Below, piece after piece: positions 1 through 7,307 of a stretch of DNA of 60,037 nt. This stretch comes from a virus. Every line of letters starts with the position of its first letter. Positions within the stretch are counted from its first letter, which is position 1. Under the pieces are notes generated by a model that was not told the DNA's origin, did not search any database, and saw only the letters and a program-made list of their open reading frames with translations. The position numbers were made by a program, and so were the translations under genes. The stretch lies in IMG/VR virus record IMGVR_UViG_3300030085_002970, positions 1 to 60,037 of that record, one strand, 5' to 3'.

Positions 1-561
1 ACTTCATCCGGTATTCATGCATGGCATAATGATTATTATGTCCGTAGATTACGCGTAGGAAAAAACGAAGCGATATATTCGTATCTATCGGTTCATCTTC
101 CTGAGCTAGTCAAAGATGAATATTTCAGACCACACGATACCGCTGTGATTGAAATACCACAACACGCACCACAAGGTTCTATTGTCCGAACTGAGTCTGC
201 GTTTGACTTACTCGAAAGAGTTAAACAAGTTTCTGATGAGTGGGTTAAACCTGGTCACAGAGCTGGAAGCAACACTCACAATGTATCTGCTACTATATCT
301 TTGAAAGAAGATGAGTGGGATGAAGCTGGTGAGTGGATGTGGAATAACCGTGATTGCTACAACGGTTTATCAGTGTTACCTTATGATGGTGGAACATATA
401 CTCAAGCTCCGTTTGAAGATATATCTAAAAACGAATACAATGAGCGTATGAAACATTTATCTATAGTTAATCTTGAAAATGTAGTAGAAATGAATGATAA
501 CACAGATCTATCAGGTGAACTTGCTTGCGCTGGTGGTAGCTGTGAAGTAACTAATCTTTAA
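1..561 (+). CDS. nrdJ: Class II (adenosylcobalamin-dependent) ribonucleotide reductase, C-terminal part
   Basis: The frame is open from the first base, so the 5' part of the gene lies outside the window; 186 residues are visible. The GTG at 145 is internal and is not the start. The segment near residues 48-55 (EIPQHAPQG) and the tail ELACAGGSCEV look like monomeric B12-dependent ribonucleoside-triphosphate reductases. The tail carries the two cysteines five positions apart (CAGGSC) that re-reduce the active site in this family. The enzyme makes deoxynucleotides for phage DNA synthesis without needing oxygen. It is followed after 9 bases by the H1-like gene, probably in one operon. The class II assignment rests on the tail and the catalytic-domain end only. 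Confidence 0.82.
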   Translation, partial: TSSGIHAWHNDYYVRRLRVGKNEAIYSYLSVHLPELVKDEYFRPHDTAVIEIPQHAPQGSIVRTESAFDLLERVKQVSDEWVKPGHRAGSNTHNVSATISLKEDEWDEAGEWMWNNRDCYNGLSVLPYDGGTYTQAPFEDISKNEYNERMKHLSIVNLENVVEMNDNTDLSGELACAGGSCEVTNL

Positions 562-570
562 TTAAATATT

Positions 571-762
571 ATGAACGAATTAAATTCTAAAATGAATGAC
601 ATGATGCAAACATTAATATCAACTGCTGTTGATGTTGAAAAGTTTGAACAAGGAAATAAATCTGCAGGAACACGAATAAGAAAAGCCATGCAAGAAATTA
701 AAACAATGGCTCAAGAAGTTCGAGTTGAAGTTCAAGAAATTAAAAATAGTGAGTTAGTGTAG
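571..762 (+). CDS. Histone H1-like (Hc1-type) small DNA-binding protein
   Basis: This is a 63-residue, helix-forming protein. Its middle part, KFEQGNKSAGTRIRKAMQE, followed by a segment ending VEVQEIKN, closely matches the short H1-like proteins (Hc1 family) that are near-universal in Bacteroidota and typically read GNKAAGTRxRK. In bacteria these proteins bind and compact DNA. It starts 9 bases after the reductase gene and ends just before a bidirectional terminator, so it is probably the last gene of the rightward operon. Its presence supports a Bacteroidota host; the gene is probably host-derived. Its role in the phage (host nucleoid remodelling or genome condensation) is inference. Confidence 0.72.
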   Translation: MNELNSKMNDMMQTLISTAVDVEKFEQGNKSAGTRIRKAMQEIKTMAQEVRVEVQEIKNSELV

Positions 763-766
763 TAAT

Positions 767-792
767 AAAAGGGGCTTCGGCCCCTTTTTTTT
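767..792. terminator. Bidirectional rho-independent terminator between convergent operons
   Basis: A GGGGC-TTCG-GCCCC hairpin is flanked by AAAA on the left and eight T on the right. It lies between the stop of the rightward H1-like gene (762) and the stop of the leftward gene at 791-1099. It can therefore end transcription from both sides. The UUCG-type tetraloop makes the stem very stable. Confidence 0.9.
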
Positions 793-1099
793 ACGATAAA
801 AATATATCTATTTCATCTGAAGATCCAACTGTAGCATACATTCCAAAAGCACTATTTCTAGTAGGTATTTCATTTGTAAGAGCTAAGTAATCAGCATTAG
901 ATATTACTTTTTTATATATAAAAGTAAAAGTGCTAGAAGAGCCTGATAAAGGAGAATTTTGTAAATATAAAGTTATTGTACCAGTTCCAGAACTTTTTAC
1001 ATTTGTAATTTGTATTCTTTTAGGTACAAAAGAAGATCCCGGAGCTACTAACTCTGTAGTAACTGCCGTTGATCCTCTTAAATTTTTATATATAGCCAT
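791..1099 (-). CDS. Small beta-rich structural-type protein
   Basis: This 102-residue protein is rich in Thr, Ser and Gly and predicted to be mostly beta strand, with no recognised motif. It is the last gene of the leftward late operon. Its start (ATG at 1097-1099) directly abuts the stop of the preceding gene. By composition and position next to three related structural-type genes it is probably a virion surface or decoration protein. Its N-terminus (MAIYKNLRGS) and the phrase PKRIQITNVKSSG suggest an immunoglobulin-like or jelly-roll fold, but I do not recognise a family. Confidence 0.55.
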   Translation of the reverse strand: MAIYKNLRGSTAVTTELVAPGSSFVPKRIQITNVKSSGTGTITLYLQNSPLSGSSSTFTFIYKKVISNADYLALTNEIPTRNSAFGMYATVGSSDEIDIFLS

Positions 1100-1521
1100 T
1101 AAGCCTCTTCGTAAAACATTACAAATTCTAATACAACCGTATCATCAGTATCAGGTGTAGCTGTAACGTCATCTGCGTCAATACAAGTTAAAGGCATCAT
1201 TAGCCAGTCTCCACCATAAAGCTTACCAATTGGCTCTGATTTAATACCTATTGTAACACCTACAGACTTGTCAATAACACCTCTGTAGCCTATATTTCTA
1301 ATGTATATCTTAGCAGCTACGCTATCTTTAGGTTCTATTAACTCGCTAGCCATTGTTACCAAGTCTACAGCAGATGTTGCTGATAACTTTCTTCTTTGAA
1401 AACCTGTAGTACTATCTATATCTGTAAGAGTTCCAGCTTGCGTAAGAGTCATAGACTCATTAATACCACCAAAACCTGGAGCTATATCTGAAGCTATACT
1501 TATTGTGCATGTTGTCGCCAT
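1099..1521 (-). CDS. Tandem paralogous structural protein, copy 3 (GKLYGGDW family)
   Basis: This 140-residue protein belongs to a set of three adjacent relatives (with 1547-1960 and 1988-2386). All start MATT, have a Thr-rich N-terminal half, a segment KIYIRN or KxYxKN in the middle, the signature G[KR]LY[GA]GDW, and an end of the type VLEFxMFxE. This copy has IGKLYGGDWLMMP and ends VVLEFVMFYEEA. It is the most divergent of the three. Conservation of the GDW motif points to a folding core or assembly interface. Function is unknown; a capsid decoration or tail surface role is inferred from position and composition. Confidence 0.6.
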   Translation of the reverse strand: MATTCTISIASDIAPGFGGINESMTLTQAGTLTDIDSTTGFQRRKLSATSAVDLVTMASELIEPKDSVAAKIYIRNIGYRGVIDKSVGVTIGIKSEPIGKLYGGDWLMMPLTCIDADDVTATPDTDDTVVLEFVMFYEEA

Positions 1522-1546
1522 GTTTATTTATTATTAAAAGTTATTA

Positions 1547-1960
1547 TTAAGATGCTGTTAAAATAGTTCCTTCGTGAAAAAGAGCATATTCTACTATATT
1601 AGTACCACCTGTTGATGTTATTTCTATATCTGCATTAGCATCATGAAAGTCTGCTGGAATAAACATCCAGTCACCACCGTATAATCTACCTACAGCTTGA
1701 GCATCAAGCACTACGCTTATGTAGTAAGTTTCATCTGTAGAGTGATTTTTAACATAAAGCTTAGAAGCTTTACTTGCTGTTGGTGTTGAACAGATAATAT
1801 CATAAGCTGTTCCAGTAGCTATTTCTACTACACCATATTCCATTTGATCTAACCCGTCTGCAGTGGTACCAGCTTTCATGCACGTTGTGCTTGCGCTTAC
1901 CGACATTGCATCCGAAAGAAGATCACTTGTTAGCGTTACCGCTGCCGTCGTTGTTGCCAT
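1547..1960 (-). CDS. Tandem paralogous structural protein, copy 2 (GRLYGGDW family)
   Basis: A 137-residue protein and the middle member of three tandem paralogues. It begins MATTTAAVTLTSDLLSD, close to the MATTTATITIASTDLLSD start of copy 1, and carries KLYVKNHSTDETYYISV, then VGRLYGGDWMFIP and VEYALFHEG. The Thr-rich beta-strand composition resembles phage decoration proteins. The leader before the ATG is A/T-rich with no Shine-Dalgarno site. The duplication with copy 1 is old, because the sequences agree mainly at the motif blocks. Confidence 0.6.
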   Translation of the reverse strand: MATTTAAVTLTSDLLSDAMSVSASTTCMKAGTTADGLDQMEYGVVEIATGTAYDIICSTPTASKASKLYVKNHSTDETYYISVVLDAQAVGRLYGGDWMFIPADFHDANADIEITSTGGTNIVEYALFHEGTILTAS

Positions 1961-1987
1961 AATTATTTATTTATTTATTGTTAATTT

Positions 1988-2386
1988 TTATTCGTCTGTA
2001 AATAACATATACTCTAACACCATATCCGCGGCACTAGGTTGTATTTTTATATCGTTAGTGTCAGCGTTGGCTTCCCAAGGAAAAAAACACCAATCACCAG
2101 CATATAATTTACCCATTTGTTCAGAGTTAATCTCTATAGTAAAATATTGTGCTGCTGTTGTTGAGGTGTTTTTCAAGTACACTTTATGAGCACCGTTTGC
2201 ATAAGCGTCTCCATCAAAAAGAATATACTGACTAGTACCACTGGTTTTCTTTCTACCTAAACCTCCTGTTCCAACTAAACCAGTAGAATTACCAGCTCCC
2301 GTAAGTGTCGCTGTTGTTGTTAAAGATAACTCATCAGATAATAAGTCTGTGCTAGCTATTGTTATTGTTGCTGTTGTCGTTGCCAT
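1988..2386 (-). CDS. Tandem paralogous structural protein, copy 1 (GKLYAGDW family)
   Basis: A 132-residue protein, the first transcribed of the three paralogues. It contains KVYLKNTSTTAAQYFTIEI, then MGKLYAGDWCFFPWE and ends LEYMLFTDE. It follows the DUF5675-like gene by 10 bases, so the whole block is one operon. The tandem copies could form a hetero-oligomeric surface structure or a variable host-recognition layer; the sequence does not decide this. Confidence 0.6.
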   Translation of the reverse strand: MATTTATITIASTDLLSDELSLTTTATLTGAGNSTGLVGTGGLGRKKTSGTSQYILFDGDAYANGAHKVYLKNTSTTAAQYFTIEINSEQMGKLYAGDWCFFPWEANADTNDIKIQPSAADMVLEYMLFTDE

Positions 2387-2396
2387 ATTTTTTTAT

Positions 2397-2864
2397 TTAA
2401 TCGTAATCTATATATTCAATTGTTACTTCTTCTCCTTGTTCTATCGCTTTTGCAATACTAGGATAAATCCTTTTATAAGCGTTAACACTTTTACCGATAA
2501 ATCCATCTGGTAGAAGTTGGTTGTTTTCTTGCGAGTCACCCACCAATAAACACCCAGCGGTATGCTCGTCAGTATTTCCAGTGTGTATAAGAATAAACTC
2601 AAAGTTAGGAACATCAGTGACATGTAACATACCACGATGTATACCAGGATATTTTTTAGTATATCTTTCATGAAAACCACCTTCTTTTCTTAATTCTATA
2701 TTGTATACACCAGCAGGTACTCTAGTTTCTCCTCTAACTTTCAAAGCTCTACGCTCATCTTCAAGTGTATAACAAAGAAACTTTTTACCCATATCTGTTT
2801 CTTCAAAAAGCAAACCGTGTGTTGAATCTGCTTCTGAACTAAATCTTAATACTTTTAATTTCAT
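2397..2864 (-). CDS. DUF5675-like phage protein, possible cell-wall-active enzyme
   Basis: This 155-residue protein starts MKLKVLRFSSEADSTHG and contains VPAGVYNIELRKEGGFHERY, LHVTDVPNFEFILIHTGNT and TAGCLLVG. That layout matches my memory of the DUF5675 family found in phages and prophages. The His-x(n)-Gly-Cys arrangement (IHTGN...AGCLLVG) resembles the active-site pattern of L,D-transpeptidase-like folds, so a peptidoglycan-related role is possible but unproven. There is no signal peptide. It lies between the structural paralogues and a hypothetical gene of the same operon. Confidence 0.6.
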   Translation of the reverse strand: MKLKVLRFSSEADSTHGLLFEETDMGKKFLCYTLEDERRALKVRGETRVPAGVYNIELRKEGGFHERYTKKYPGIHRGMLHVTDVPNFEFILIHTGNTDEHTAGCLLVGDSQENNQLLPDGFIGKSVNAYKRIYPSIAKAIEQGEEVTIEYIDYD

Positions 2865-2871
2865 AATTTTT

Positions 2872-3588
2872 TTAATAAGTTCCTGGCGCTGGTATGTTTG
2901 TTACAGTTACACCATTTGCAAAACCAGTTGTATTGCCACCTAGCATTTGGTTTATAAAAGCATATTTTACAGTGCTATAATTAGGCTCAATTGGGCCTCC
3001 ATTAGGACCACCAGTAACATAACCTACATTAAACAAATTACCTTGACCATCAAAAAGTAAAATATCTTGATATATACCTAAATCAGGATCAGGAGTAAAA
3101 GTGTATGTAGCGGAAGTTGTTCCATAATAAACAACTCCAGTTGTAGGTGACGCAGCAGGATTAGGAGGCGCCGCCGCTGCTTGAGCCATAGCCTCTGCTA
3201 AACCACTATAATCTCCTCCCATATACCAAGGTAATCCAGTTTCAGGATCTATATTAGCAGTTTCACTTCTTGCTGTCATTGGTTGTTGGGCTAACTGTCT
3301 TGGTGTTAATTTTGGTATAGCGCTTTGTTGATTTAATCTATAATCTCTTAATATAGAGCTAGATGTAATATATTGTCCTTTATCAAGTATTCTTTTAGGT
3401 AAAAAATGACTAACGCCAGCACCCATAGCTCTTGATATATCTTCATGGTTAATACCACCCATATAACCATTAACACCTTTAATAGTATGATGATGATAAC
3501 CTTTTAGCCCAAACTGAGTAGCAAATATAACAGCCTCCATAGGCGTACTGTAAACTGGTATTCCGCTTATAGAACCTATAACACTCAT
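2872..3588 (-). CDS. Conserved virion-type protein with GYHHH N-terminal domain
   Basis: This 238-residue protein opens with SGIPVYSTPMEAVIFATQFG followed by GYHHHTIKGVNGYMGG. A short domain with PVYST, GYHxH and YMGG is, from memory, common at the ends of marine phage structural proteins and may mark a cleavable or metal-binding module. The middle is Pro/Ala-rich (AAAAPPNPAASP) and the C-terminal third is Gly-rich and probably beta-stranded. It overlaps the end of the upstream T9SS gene start region by 4 bases (ATGA-type coupling at 3585-3588). Function is unknown. Confidence 0.5.
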   Translation of the reverse strand: MSVIGSISGIPVYSTPMEAVIFATQFGLKGYHHHTIKGVNGYMGGINHEDISRAMGAGVSHFLPKRILDKGQYITSSSILRDYRLNQQSAIPKLTPRQLAQQPMTARSETANIDPETGLPWYMGGDYSGLAEAMAQAAAAPPNPAASPTTGVVYYGTTSATYTFTPDPDLGIYQDILLFDGQGNLFNVGYVTGGPNGGPIEPNYSTVKYAFINQMLGGNTTGFANGVTVTNIPAPGTY

Positions 3589-5969
3589 TGTTTTATTATT
3601 TTTACACTAATTATTGCGTTTTTATATTCAATTATCAAATTATATATACCAGGAGTTATTTTAGATACATTTAAAGAATTAATATCCTTTTTGCTAACAA
3701 CAATATCTCCTAGCAAGTTAACTAATTTAACGTTAACTTTTTTACTTATATATATATAGTCACTTGTAGGGTTAGGATATGTAATTAAACCACTTCTAAG
3801 CTCTAATAAATTTGTAGGTCCAGACCAACCATCTTGACAATATTCATATAAGCTCACACAAGTATTATCCCATTCTACATCACAGCAATATTCGTCAATA
3901 TCTATTACCCAAGCAAAGCAAGGATTAGGAAGAGTATATATATCACCAACAGCGCAACCAGCTGAGTATTCACAGGTCGAGTCAGGTACATTAACAAGCG
4001 GATCGTAGTTAATAGCAGTCGGATCATTACAGCCATAAATAGGATAAATGCAGCTACCATTATCAGTGTTTGCATCATCATCATAGTTAAGTGCGGTGCT
4101 ATCAGTACATCCATAATAATATTCAATACAACTTCCATTATCAGTATTACAAGTATCGCAGTAATTCCACATTGTAGGATCAATACAACCAAAAACTACT
4201 GGCATACAACTACCATCATCTGTATTTGCAGATGAGTTATAATTAAAGGCTACAGGGTCAGTGCAGCCCCAAACAACGGGTATGCACGAGCCGTCGTCTG
4301 TATTCGCTAATATATTATAGTTAAAAGCTGTACTATCAGTACAACCTAATACAACATCAATACAAGAGCCATCGTCAGTATTAGCTAATAAATTATAGTT
4401 AATTGCTAAAACGTCAGTACAGCCATAAATAAAAGGTATACAAGTACCATTATCAGTATTTGCTAAAACATCATAATTATACATTGTTGAGTCTATGCAA
4501 CCATATACGAACGGTATACAGCTACCGTTATCAACATTAGCATTTGCATTATAATTAAACATTGATGCATCTGTACAACCATACACTACAGCTATACAAC
4601 TTGAATCTTCTACATTTGCCAAAGGATTATAGTTAAGCGCTGTAGGGTCTGTACAACCTAAAACAGGTAAAACACAAGAGTTATCATCTGTGTTAGCCAG
4701 TGAATCATAATTTATAGCTATAGGATTAGTACAACCTTCTATTACAGGTATACAACTTCCATCATCAACGTTAGCGTTAGGATTATAATTAAACGCTAAA
4801 GAGTTCATACAGCCTTCAATAACTTCAATGCAAGAGCCTTGTATTTCAACATTAGCGTTAGGATTATAATTTAAAGCAGTAGAATCCATACAGCCAAGCA
4901 CAATTAAAGTGTTACAACTTCCATCGTCAAAATCAGCTGCAGGATTATACTCCAAATATATAGGGTTTGTACAACCCGCTAAGTAGTAACAAGTACTATC
5001 ATCAGTGTTAGCTAAGTAATCGTAGTTTAAAGCAGTTGTATCTGTACAACCATAAACTTTTTCAATACAATTATTACCACAATAAGGTTCTCCTGTTACA
5101 GGGAAAAATGGTGGTATAGGATTTACAAAACCACCTTCAATATCTATAGCTACATAATCTTCAGAATATAAACTATAACCACACTGCACAGCTGTAAAGT
5201 CTGATTGTTGTGTTATTTCAAACACTGCTCTAACAGGATAACCTGCTGCTAAGTTAACAAAGAACGTAGTATCAAAACCATCTATTAAAGTATAAGTTCC
5301 GATGTCTTGATAATTAAACGGTGGTAACAAGCTTGTTGCTTGTGATAGTTTTAAACTAGATCCAGCCCAACCGTTACCAGCTAAATCTGTTAATTCTAAC
5401 TCATGCATACAGCTATCTATATTTATATCTGTATTAGCTGAGTCTAAATAATTATATGCTAGTGAGTCTGTACATCCGTATACTTTTGGTGTAAAACACA
5501 TACCAGTGTCTAGTGTAGCTGCTATATCAAACTCTACATAACTAGGGTCCATACAACCAAATACTGGTGGTGGTGGAGGACAACCTGAAGTATATATTGT
5601 ATCATACATTTGATAACCAAAGTCAGCTATAGGCAACTGCCATATAGTATCACCACATTGTTCTATATATACAGAACCATCATTACCACCCCATAAACTA
5701 CCTGCTACACCATCGCCATAGGCGTCATTAATGACAAAATAAAAACTATCAACAGGCGCACAAGCCGCAGCATATTGTGGTTCGTAATCTATAATACCTG
5801 TATAAGGACCACCTTGCATTAATGTATCACCAAAGAAAGTCATTATATACCAAGAAGTTTCTTCTGGATACTGATCAGGATTTATTGTAACATTTAAACT
5901 CCATGTACCAGGAGGACATTGAGCAAAAGCAATATTAAATAAAAATAGAAATGTAATTAATCTTTTCAT
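3585..5969 (-). CDS. Secreted Cys-rich repeat protein with T9SS type A sorting domain
   Basis: This 794-residue protein has a signal peptide (MKRLITFLFLFNIAFAQ, cleavage expected after AFA). It then carries about 16 repeats of roughly 26 residues with the pattern GC[TM]DxxAxNYxxxANxDDGSC, each with two cysteines. The last ~70 residues look like a type A Por/T9SS sorting domain: TYPNPTSDYIYIS, a central GDIVVSKK, a block like SKITPGIYNLII, and a final SVKIIKQ. In Bacteroidota that domain directs outer-membrane export and anchoring by the type IX system. The repeat type occurs in flavobacterial surface proteins. A phage copy inside the late operon is unexpected. It may coat the infected cell (superinfection exclusion or adhesion) or be a host-derived passenger. 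An adhesive virion role is the alternative. Confidence 0.85.
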   Translation of the reverse strand: MKRLITFLFLFNIAFAQCPPGTWSLNVTINPDQYPEETSWYIMTFFGDTLMQGGPYTGIIDYEPQYAAACAPVDSFYFVINDAYGDGVAGSLWGGNDGSVYIEQCGDTIWQLPIADFGYQMYDTIYTSGCPPPPPVFGCMDPSYVEFDIAATLDTGMCFTPKVYGCTDSLAYNYLDSANTDINIDSCMHELELTDLAGNGWAGSSLKLSQATSLLPPFNYQDIGTYTLIDGFDTTFFVNLAAGYPVRAVFEITQQSDFTAVQCGYSLYSEDYVAIDIEGGFVNPIPPFFPVTGEPYCGNNCIEKVYGCTDTTALNYDYLANTDDSTCYYLAGCTNPIYLEYNPAADFDDGSCNTLIVLGCMDSTALNYNPNANVEIQGSCIEVIEGCMNSLAFNYNPNANVDDGSCIPVIEGCTNPIAINYDSLANTDDNSCVLPVLGCTDPTALNYNPLANVEDSSCIAVVYGCTDASMFNYNANANVDNGSCIPFVYGCIDSTMYNYDVLANTDNGTCIPFIYGCTDVLAINYNLLANTDDGSCIDVVLGCTDSTAFNYNILANTDDGSCIPVVWGCTDPVAFNYNSSANTDDGSCMPVVFGCIDPTMWNYCDTCNTDNGSCIEYYYGCTDSTALNYDDDANTDNGSCIYPIYGCNDPTAINYDPLVNVPDSTCEYSAGCAVGDIYTLPNPCFAWVIDIDEYCCDVEWDNTCVSLYEYCQDGWSGPTNLLELRSGLITYPNPTSDYIYISKKVNVKLVNLLGDIVVSKKDINSLNVSKITPGIYNLIIEYKNAIISVKIIKQ

Positions 5970-6115
5970 TAGTAATCTTTATATTTTCTAATTTCTTTTC
6001 TAGCTTCTTTAGTAAGCTTGCCTTGTTTTTTTAACTCTTTTCTAGCTTTTCTTTTTGCTTTACGCAACTCTTTATTACCAAACAAAGCTAGTGGACTTTT
6101 CATTTTAAATGCCAT
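5969..6115 (-). CDS. Small basic protein with shared MAFKMKSPL N-terminus
   Basis: A 48-residue protein of about one third Lys plus Arg (KELRKAKRKARKELKKQGK), beginning MAFKMKSPLALFG. Its stop overlaps the ATG of the T9SS gene by one base (TAATG), so the two are translationally coupled. The first nine residues are the same as those of the basic protein at 8294-8644. The rest is a charged helix likely to bind nucleic acid. It is very short, but the shared start and tight coupling make it a credible gene. Confidence 0.7.
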   Translation of the reverse strand: MAFKMKSPLALFGNKELRKAKRKARKELKKQGKLTKEARKEIRKYKDY

Positions 6116-6117
6116 AA

Positions 6118-6462
6118 CTAAAACTTACTTATTATTAATTCGTCTATATATTCTTGTATTTCTTCTCTAGTAGCTTGCATTTTAAAACTAAGATCTGCTT
6201 GATAACGTTTTACTTCTTCACCATCATCAAACACAATGATAGTAGGTACGATAGCAATAGAATATTTAGCTTGTACATCTCCATCATCAATGCTTAAACT
6301 TTTTTTATTAGCATCAGATAATTTATTAAACCACTCAACATCATTAGCTGAGTTCCAACCTGCGTTGAAGTGTACTACCTTTACTTGACTGAAAGCTGTA
6401 GCTGCTGTAAACACTAATATCATAATTAGCGCGTACAAATATTTTGCTATACACACTTTCAT
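6118..6462 (-). CDS. Exported thioredoxin-fold protein lacking the CXXC motif
   Basis: This 114-residue protein starts with a hydrophobic signal peptide (LYALIMILVFTAATAFSQ). The rest follows the thioredoxin plan: strand VKVVHFNAGW, then the cis-proline region IAIVPTIIVFDDGEEV. Where thioredoxins have WCGPC it has WNSAND, so both catalytic cysteines are absent and it cannot act as a classical disulfide reductase. It probably works in the periplasm as a binding or scaffold module. It overlaps the start of the T9SS cassette neighbours closely (1-base overlap with the gene at 6462). I recall similar proteins in marine phages, without known function. Confidence 0.72.
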   Translation of the reverse strand: MKVCIAKYLYALIMILVFTAATAFSQVKVVHFNAGWNSANDVEWFNKLSDANKKSLSIDDGDVQAKYSIAIVPTIIVFDDGEEVKRYQADLSFKMQATREEIQEYIDELIISKF

Positions 6463-6737
6463 TATCTTAACTGATCAATCTTATCTTCTATACGTCTGAT
6501 GTCTTCTTTTATTTCTTTAACATCTTCTTGTGTAGTCATAATAGTTTGTCGCACGTTTTGATCTTTCATATCAAACTCCATACGAGTAATATCAGGTTTA
6601 GGAAGTTCTTTAGCTTCAGATATATCTGCTTGTAACGCAAACCACATACCTATAATTGTAGCCATACCAAAACCTATAGCTATTAATGTCTGTATACTAA
6701 CTTTAAAGCTTGTATTTTCATTTAATTCTTTTGCCAT
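6462..6737 (-). CDS. Single-pass membrane protein with C-terminal coiled coil
   Basis: I chose the ATG at 6735-6737 (MAKELNENTSFK) rather than one 15 bases upstream, because it avoids overlap with the gene ending at 6742. The 91-residue protein has one transmembrane helix (about residues 14-36, SIQTLIAIGFGMATIIGMWF), followed by a charged coiled coil (QEDVKEIKEDIRRIEDKI). This shape is shared by phage spanin- or holin-associated proteins and by small membrane-anchored virion proteins. It lies beside an exported thioredoxin-fold protein, suggesting an envelope function; the exact role is unknown. Confidence 0.6.
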   Translation of the reverse strand: MAKELNENTSFKVSIQTLIAIGFGMATIIGMWFALQADISEAKELPKPDITRMEFDMKDQNVRQTIMTTQEDVKEIKEDIRRIEDKIDQLR

Positions 6738-6741
6738 TGTA

Positions 6742-7026
6742 TTATTTTTCACCGCATTTTTTGCTTGGATTACTTACTTGTACCCAGTTTTCTTTTCTAA
6801 ACCAATCACGTAAAGTAGCACCTTTTTTACGAGCACCTTTAACATTGCTTTTACTTGATCTTTTATATTTACCGCCTTTTGCAGCTTTACGTTTAGCGCG
6901 CACGACGCTAGCCCGTTCTGAAGCAGACATGCTACGAACTTTAGCAGCGGGCAGACACACTTTTTTTGTACCTCCGCCCTTTACTTTGCTACGCTTTTTA
7001 AGCGGTGAGATCAATTTAAAAGACAT
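6742..7026 (-). CDS. Basic virion-type protein (DUF5872-like), MSFK start
   Basis: A 94-residue protein with about 30% Lys/Arg. It begins MSFKLISPLKKRSK, a variant of the MAFK start seen in five other genes. The core KVCLPAAKVRSMSASERAS, followed by RAKRKAAKGGKYKR, and the end GATLRDWFRKENWVQV resemble small basic proteins known from marine phages and giant viruses (DUF5872-type; family name from memory, not verified). Such proteins are suspected to be packaged in the virion with DNA. It sits in a run of seven basic genes. Confidence 0.65.
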   Translation of the reverse strand: MSFKLISPLKKRSKVKGGGTKKVCLPAAKVRSMSASERASVVRAKRKAAKGGKYKRSSKSNVKGARKKGATLRDWFRKENWVQVSNPSKKCGEK

Positions 7027-7030
7027 AGTC

Positions 7031-7306
7031 TTACTTCTTTTTCATTTTCATAGCTGCTTTGCCTTTCATTTTCATAGCTGAAGCTTTTTTCATCTTCATT
7101 GCAGCTTTTTTCATCATCATAGTTGAATCTTTTTTAAGCTTCATAGCTGCTTTCTTCATTTTCATAGCAACACCTTCTTCTTTACCAGCTTTCTCTAAGA
7201 TAGCTTTAGCCATTTTAATAGATCCAGCATTTACTTTTTTCATAGCAGATTTTTTCGCCATTTTCATAGGCGCTTTTTTCGCCATTTTCATTGGTCCCTT
7301 TTTCAT
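7031..7306 (-). CDS. Lys/Met-rich low-complexity protein
   Basis: The frame is open further upstream, but the upstream part lies inside the phosphatase gene. The ATG at 7304-7306, next to that gene's stop, is the sensible start and gives 91 residues. More than half of the residues are Lys or Met, in imperfect repeats such as KAAMKMKKA and APMKMAKKS. The high positive charge suggests nucleic-acid binding, like the repeat tails of H1/Hc2-type proteins. The Met enrichment is odd and unexplained. It belongs to the basic-protein cluster at 5969-9196. Confidence 0.65.
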   Translation of the reverse strand: MKKGPMKMAKKAPMKMAKKSAMKKVNAGSIKMAKAILEKAGKEEGVAMKMKKAAMKLKKDSTMMMKKAAMKMKKASAMKMKGKAAMKMKKK

Positions 7307-7307
7307 T

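Noticed and set aside
145-561. Ribonucleotide reductase starting with GTG at 145
   Set aside because: The same frame is open to base 1 and its translation continues the reductase sequence, so the GTG is internal.
3900-5600. Regular ~78-bp periodicity looking like a CRISPR or satellite repeat
   Set aside because: The period matches the 26-residue protein repeats of the T9SS gene, the copies differ at DNA level and no constant spacer-repeat pattern exists.
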